DNA of 35,836 nt, from positions 1 to 35,836 of the forward strand of contig CAIZLD010000060.1 of the NCBI GenBank assembly GCA_903933715.1. Reading direction: 5' to 3'. Below the pieces are notes generated by a model. That model did not search any database, had not been told where the DNA came from, and saw only the letters and a program-made list of their open reading frames with translations. The DNA comes from an uncultured Spartobacteria bacterium. Its GTDB lineage: Bacteria; Verrucomicrobiota; Verrucomicrobiia; Chthoniobacterales; Chthoniobacteraceae. This document shows, piece after piece, positions 32,936 through 35,836 of this stretch (the first letter of the stretch is position 1; each line of letters begins with the position of its first letter). The translations under genes and the position numbers were made by a program.

Positions 32936-32966
32936 GTTCGGTTTAAACGATTAAAGGAAAGCATTT

Positions 32967-33449
32967 ATGAAATTCTCTCGCTTGCTGTTTTGTACCTACG
33001 ATTCATTTGGGCCTTTGGTCATGCGGCTTGGGCTGGCGGCGGCTCTTTTCCCCCACGGTGCCCAGAAAGTGCTCGGCTGGTTTGGGGGGAACGGTTTTGA
33101 GGGGACGATGAATTTTTTTACCGGCACGATGCACATCCCGGCGCTGTTTGCATTTTTTGCCATTGCAACGGAATTTGCCGCGCCGATCGCTTTGGTCCTG
33201 GGTCTGTTCACCCGGCTGGCGGGGTTGGTGATTGCGATCCACATCACGGTGGCGGCGATCCTGGGCGGCCATTATATGAACGGCTTTTTCATGAACTGGA
33301 TGGGCTCTCAAAAAGGGGAAGGGGTGGAATACCACCTCCTCATGGCAACGCTCGGTTTGGGGCTCTTTTTCCTGGGAGGTGGAAAATGGTCGCTCGATGC
33401 GCTGATAGCCCGTACGCTACCCCGCGGCGTTGATACGAACCTGAAGTAA
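32967..33449 (+). CDS. DoxX family membrane protein
   Basis: 160 residues, ATG 32967 preceded by AAAGGAAAGC, a good ribosome binding site. Four membrane helices. The family pattern is LVMRLGLAAALFPHGAQKVL (17-36), FFAIATEFAAPIALVLGLFT (63-82) and LVIAIHITVAAILGGHYMNG. DoxX-like proteins are found in thiosulfate:quinone oxidoreductases and in redox and stress operons. The role here is unassigned. It is followed by an intergenic gap of 86 bases. Confidence 0.9.
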   Translation: MKFSRLLFCTYDSFGPLVMRLGLAAALFPHGAQKVLGWFGGNGFEGTMNFFTGTMHIPALFAFFAIATEFAAPIALVLGLFTRLAGLVIAIHITVAAILGGHYMNGFFMNWMGSQKGEGVEYHLLMATLGLGLFFLGGGKWSLDALIARTLPRGVDTNLK

Positions 33450-33535
33450 TTCCCCCGTAAAAAGAGAGGGGATTCAACGCTTGTTGTATTTTTTTACGAC
33501 AGGGGGAAGCAGGAGGCGCGAATGGGGGGTGGTAT

Positions 33536-34555
33536 ATGAGTATTCCCTTCCCTCTGACCGCTCTGACTCAAAGCCGGAGGATCCGCGCCACGATGGCGGC
33601 TGCGGTGCTCGTCAAACCCGGCTGTTTTGAATTTCGCGAAGCCCCCATTCCCGTTCCCGGCCCCGGCCAGGTTTGCATCCGGCTGGAAGGCTGCGGCGTC
33701 GATGCCGCCAGCGTAGCCGCCTGGAAAGGGGGCGACGCATTCGAATATCCGCTCGGGCCTGGCGCTCCGGGAGGTGAAGCTTGGGGGCGGATTTGCGAAA
33801 CCGGGGAAGGCGTCTCCGGCTTAGCGCCGGGGGATCGCGTGGCGGTTTTGACGCAAACCGGATTTGCCCAATACACCGTGGCGGATGCTTCGCGGGTGCT
33901 GGCGCTTCCGGATTCGCTCGACGAGCTGCCGTTCCCCTCCTGGCCTTTGGCCGGGGCCGTGAACGTGTTCCGGCGCAGTTTTATTGAAAAAGGGGATACC
34001 GTGGCCGTGGTGGGATTTGGGTTTCTCGGCGCGCTGATTACGGAACTCGCGGTGCTTGCCGAGGCGAAGGTGGTTGCGGTGGGCCGCCGCCCGTATGCGC
34101 TGCGGCTGGCGAAGCAACTCGGAGCCTCCATGGCGGTGGTTTGCAAGGACGCGCCGGAGGCCGCCCGGACGGTGGAGGTGATCCGGGAAATGAATCGCGG
34201 GGCTTTATGCGACGTCGTCATCGAAGCCGCCGGGAACAGCGATACCCTTGACCTGGCGGCGCAACTGACCCGTGAACGGGGCCGCCTGGTGCTTGCGGGA
34301 ACGCATCGCGACGGCTCCCGCCGGGTCGATATGGATTTATGGAACCGGCGCGGATTTGACGTCATCAATGCGCACGAGGTTTCGACGGAGATTTTGCGCG
34401 AAGGGTTGAACGAGGCGGCCAGCGCGCTAGATTGCGGCTTGATCGATCCGCGCCCGCTCTACACGCATCGCTTTTCGCTGGCGCGGCTGGATGATGCGCT
34501 GCGGCTCGCCGCCGAGCGCCCGCCCGGTTTCATGAAAGCCCTGGTTTATTTTTAA
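33536..34555 (+). CDS. MDR-family dehydrogenase lacking the catalytic zinc Cys
   Basis: 339 residues from ATG 33536; ATG 33593 (MAAAVLVKPG) is at least as likely, since the first 19 residues are not typical. The GroES-like N-domain reads EGCGVDAASVAAWKG where zinc MDR enzymes have GCGVCHTD, so the first zinc Cys is absent. A Rossmann domain follows with VAVVGFGFLGALITELAVLA (about 152-171), an Arg-Arg after strand 2 (VAVGRRPYAL) that suggests NADP, and EAAGNSDTLDLA. A metal-free or zinc-less reductase/dehydrogenase is implied. The substrate is unknown. The glycosyltransferase gene begins 1 base after the stop, so the two are co-transcribed. Confidence 0.82.
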   Translation: MSIPFPLTALTQSRRIRATMAAAVLVKPGCFEFREAPIPVPGPGQVCIRLEGCGVDAASVAAWKGGDAFEYPLGPGAPGGEAWGRICETGEGVSGLAPGDRVAVLTQTGFAQYTVADASRVLALPDSLDELPFPSWPLAGAVNVFRRSFIEKGDTVAVVGFGFLGALITELAVLAEAKVVAVGRRPYALRLAKQLGASMAVVCKDAPEAARTVEVIREMNRGALCDVVIEAAGNSDTLDLAAQLTRERGRLVLAGTHRDGSRRVDMDLWNRRGFDVINAHEVSTEILREGLNEAASALDCGLIDPRPLYTHRFSLARLDDALRLAAERPPGFMKALVYF

Positions 34556-34556
34556 A

Positions 34557-35711
34557 ATGAATACCTGCGCTTACCCGGGGGAGGCTCGGCCGCTGATGCG
34601 GATTTTGATGACGGCCGACGCCAGCGAGGGGGTATGGAGATATGTCATGGAACTGGCCCGGGCGTTGCGCCCGAGGGAGGTCGAAATTCTGATTGCGGTG
34701 ATGGGCCCGGCGCTTTCGTGCGCCCAGCGCGAGGAGGCGGCCCGGCTTGGGCACGTCGGGTTGTCCGAAAAACCGTTTGCTTTGGAATGGATGAAAGACC
34801 CGTGGCGCGAGGTGACTTCCGCCGGGGATTGGTTGCTTGGTCTGGAGGAGCGGTTCGAGCCGCAGGTGATCCACCTTAATCATTACTGCCACGGCTCGCT
34901 GCCGTGGAGCGCGCCGGTCGTCATTACGGCGCATGGTTGCGTTCTCTCGTGGTGGCAGGCGGTGCATGGGGAACAGTCGCCGCATTCCTGGAGTCGTTAT
35001 CACGCAGAAGTCGCAGCCGGGCTGCGCGGGGCGAATCTCGTGATCGCTTCGACCCGCTCGATGCTCGACGGATTGACCCGGCTTTACGCTCCGATCCCCC
35101 GGCTGATGCAATATCAAAACGCCCCGCGTTTTCCGGCGTTCCGCACGGTGCCCCACGGACGGGATGCGTCGCTTTTTCACTCTTTGGAGAAGCGAAACGA
35201 AATATTGTGCGTGAGCGCTCCGGGCGATGATGCGCAGAATCTTTTATTTTTTAAGCGGATGGCCCAAGACCTGCCCTGGCCGGTCTATTTGATTGGAAGA
35301 GATGATCTTGAGGGAGCGGATGGTTTTGATTCGCTCGGGATCCTGGACGAACCCGGGCGAGCCGAGCGGATGGGAGCCGCCGCGATTTTTGCTTTGCCAA
35401 CGCGCTATGAGCCGTTTGGGTTTTCGGTGTTGGAGGCGGCGATATCCGGGTGTGCGTTGGTGCTGGGTAATATTCCCTGTCTGCGCGAGACCTGGGGGGA
35501 GGCGGCGATATTTGCTCCGCCTGATGACAGCCAGGCGTTTCAATCCGCTATCGCGGCTTTGATCGAGGATAACGGGTTGCGTGAAGAAATGGCAGGGCGG
35601 GCTCGGGCAAGGGCGCTGGCGTTCACGCCGGAGCAGATGGCCGAATCGGTTTTCGATGCGTATCGAAGCGTGATTGCCCCGAGGCTGCTGGCAGCGCAAG
35701 AGGTCGGTTAA
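34557..35711 (+). CDS. GT4 family glycosyltransferase
   Basis: 384 residues from ATG 34557; ATG 34596 (MRILMTADASEGVWRY) may be the true start, as it opens with the first Rossmann strand. GT-B fold. The N-domain has HLNHYCHG and ITAHGCVLSWW. The C-domain has the donor-binding signature LPTRYEPFGFSVLEAAISGC, in which E-x7-E is present as EPFGFSVLE. It should transfer a sugar from a nucleotide donor, probably to an envelope glycan or a metabolite. The acceptor is unknown. It is coupled with the MDR dehydrogenase gene. Its stop overlaps the start of the REP-like element. Confidence 0.9.
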   Translation: MNTCAYPGEARPLMRILMTADASEGVWRYVMELARALRPREVEILIAVMGPALSCAQREEAARLGHVGLSEKPFALEWMKDPWREVTSAGDWLLGLEERFEPQVIHLNHYCHGSLPWSAPVVITAHGCVLSWWQAVHGEQSPHSWSRYHAEVAAGLRGANLVIASTRSMLDGLTRLYAPIPRLMQYQNAPRFPAFRTVPHGRDASLFHSLEKRNEILCVSAPGDDAQNLLFFKRMAQDLPWPVYLIGRDDLEGADGFDSLGILDEPGRAERMGAAAIFALPTRYEPFGFSVLEAAISGCALVLGNIPCLRETWGEAAIFAPPDDSQAFQSAIAALIEDNGLREEMAGRARARALAFTPEQMAESVFDAYRSVIAPRLLAAQEVG

Positions 35712-35836
35712 GCTGAATCGACATTCGAATCGGAGCCAAACCCAAAGGGTTTGAAGCCCATAGCCGGTGGTTGAGCGCTAGCGACACCACCGGATGAGGT
35801 GTTTGAAAGAATTCACCCCAACGGGGTGGCAGAGAC
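35711..35836. repeat. REP-like element, inverted copy of 9449-9577
   Basis: From agctgaatcgacattc onward, the sequence matches the reverse complement of 9449-9577 at about 90% by eye, including ccggtggttgagcg/cgacaccaccgg and accccaacggggtggcaga. It runs off the window end, so the other half of the palindrome may lie beyond. Confidence 0.85.

Overview
The window looks like a chromosomal segment of a GC-rich Gram-negative bacterium, most likely Verrucomicrobiota (Spartobacteria/Chthoniobacter-like). That placement is an inference. It rests on the overall gene families, a full Bat aerotolerance operon with a DUF4381-type member, lipoprotein and outer-envelope genes, and several dispersed intergenic repeat families. 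No rRNA is present to confirm it.

Region 1 (about 130-6625) is visibly AT-rich compared with the rest and reads as a foreign integrated element sitting at the 3' end of ssrA (tmRNA, minus strand, 6626-6979). Starting from ssrA it carries: a tyrosine integrase next to the attachment site, broken by a one-base frameshift; a convergent HTH/excisionase-like gene; a putative ADP-ribosyltransferase-fold protein directly upstream of that HTH gene; a small, divergent family-A DNA polymerase; a serine recombinase; and a Sel1-repeat protein that has lost its 5' end. The second attachment site was not found, so the left boundary is open or decayed.

Region 2 (6626-17290) is host core: tmRNA, a small membrane protein, Mn-type superoxide dismutase, a lipoprotein, a DUF6941-like protein, a long REP-like palindrome, a class A penicillin-binding protein, trmD with a convergent tRNA-Pro(GGG), a coupled three-gene cluster of unknown function behind a palindromic operator candidate, a Host_attach-like (baeRF) protein, isocitrate dehydrogenase, an AI-2E-type transporter and a small membrane protein.

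Region 3 (17290-27071) holds a repeat-rich spacer, a DUF486 membrane protein, a peptidoglycan-binding protein, and the leftward operon moxR > DUF58 > DUF4381 > batA > batB/C fusion > batD > batE, with stop/start overlaps at nearly every junction. Three members (DUF4381, batD, batE) have N-terminal coding sequence that coincides with dispersed repeat sequences. BatB/C carries a 15-bp coding minisatellite.

Region 4 (27272-33449) has two signalling pairs around a tRNA-Ser(UGA) gene: a LuxR-type response regulator with a soluble hybrid kinase on the minus strand, and a CHASE3-PAS histidine kinase with an Rcp1-like receiver on the plus strand. TerC-family and DoxX-family membrane proteins follow.

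Region 5 (33536-35836) holds a zinc-site-lacking MDR dehydrogenase and a GT4 glycosyltransferase, apparently co-transcribed, and ends in an inverted partial copy of the REP-like palindrome of 9310-9583.
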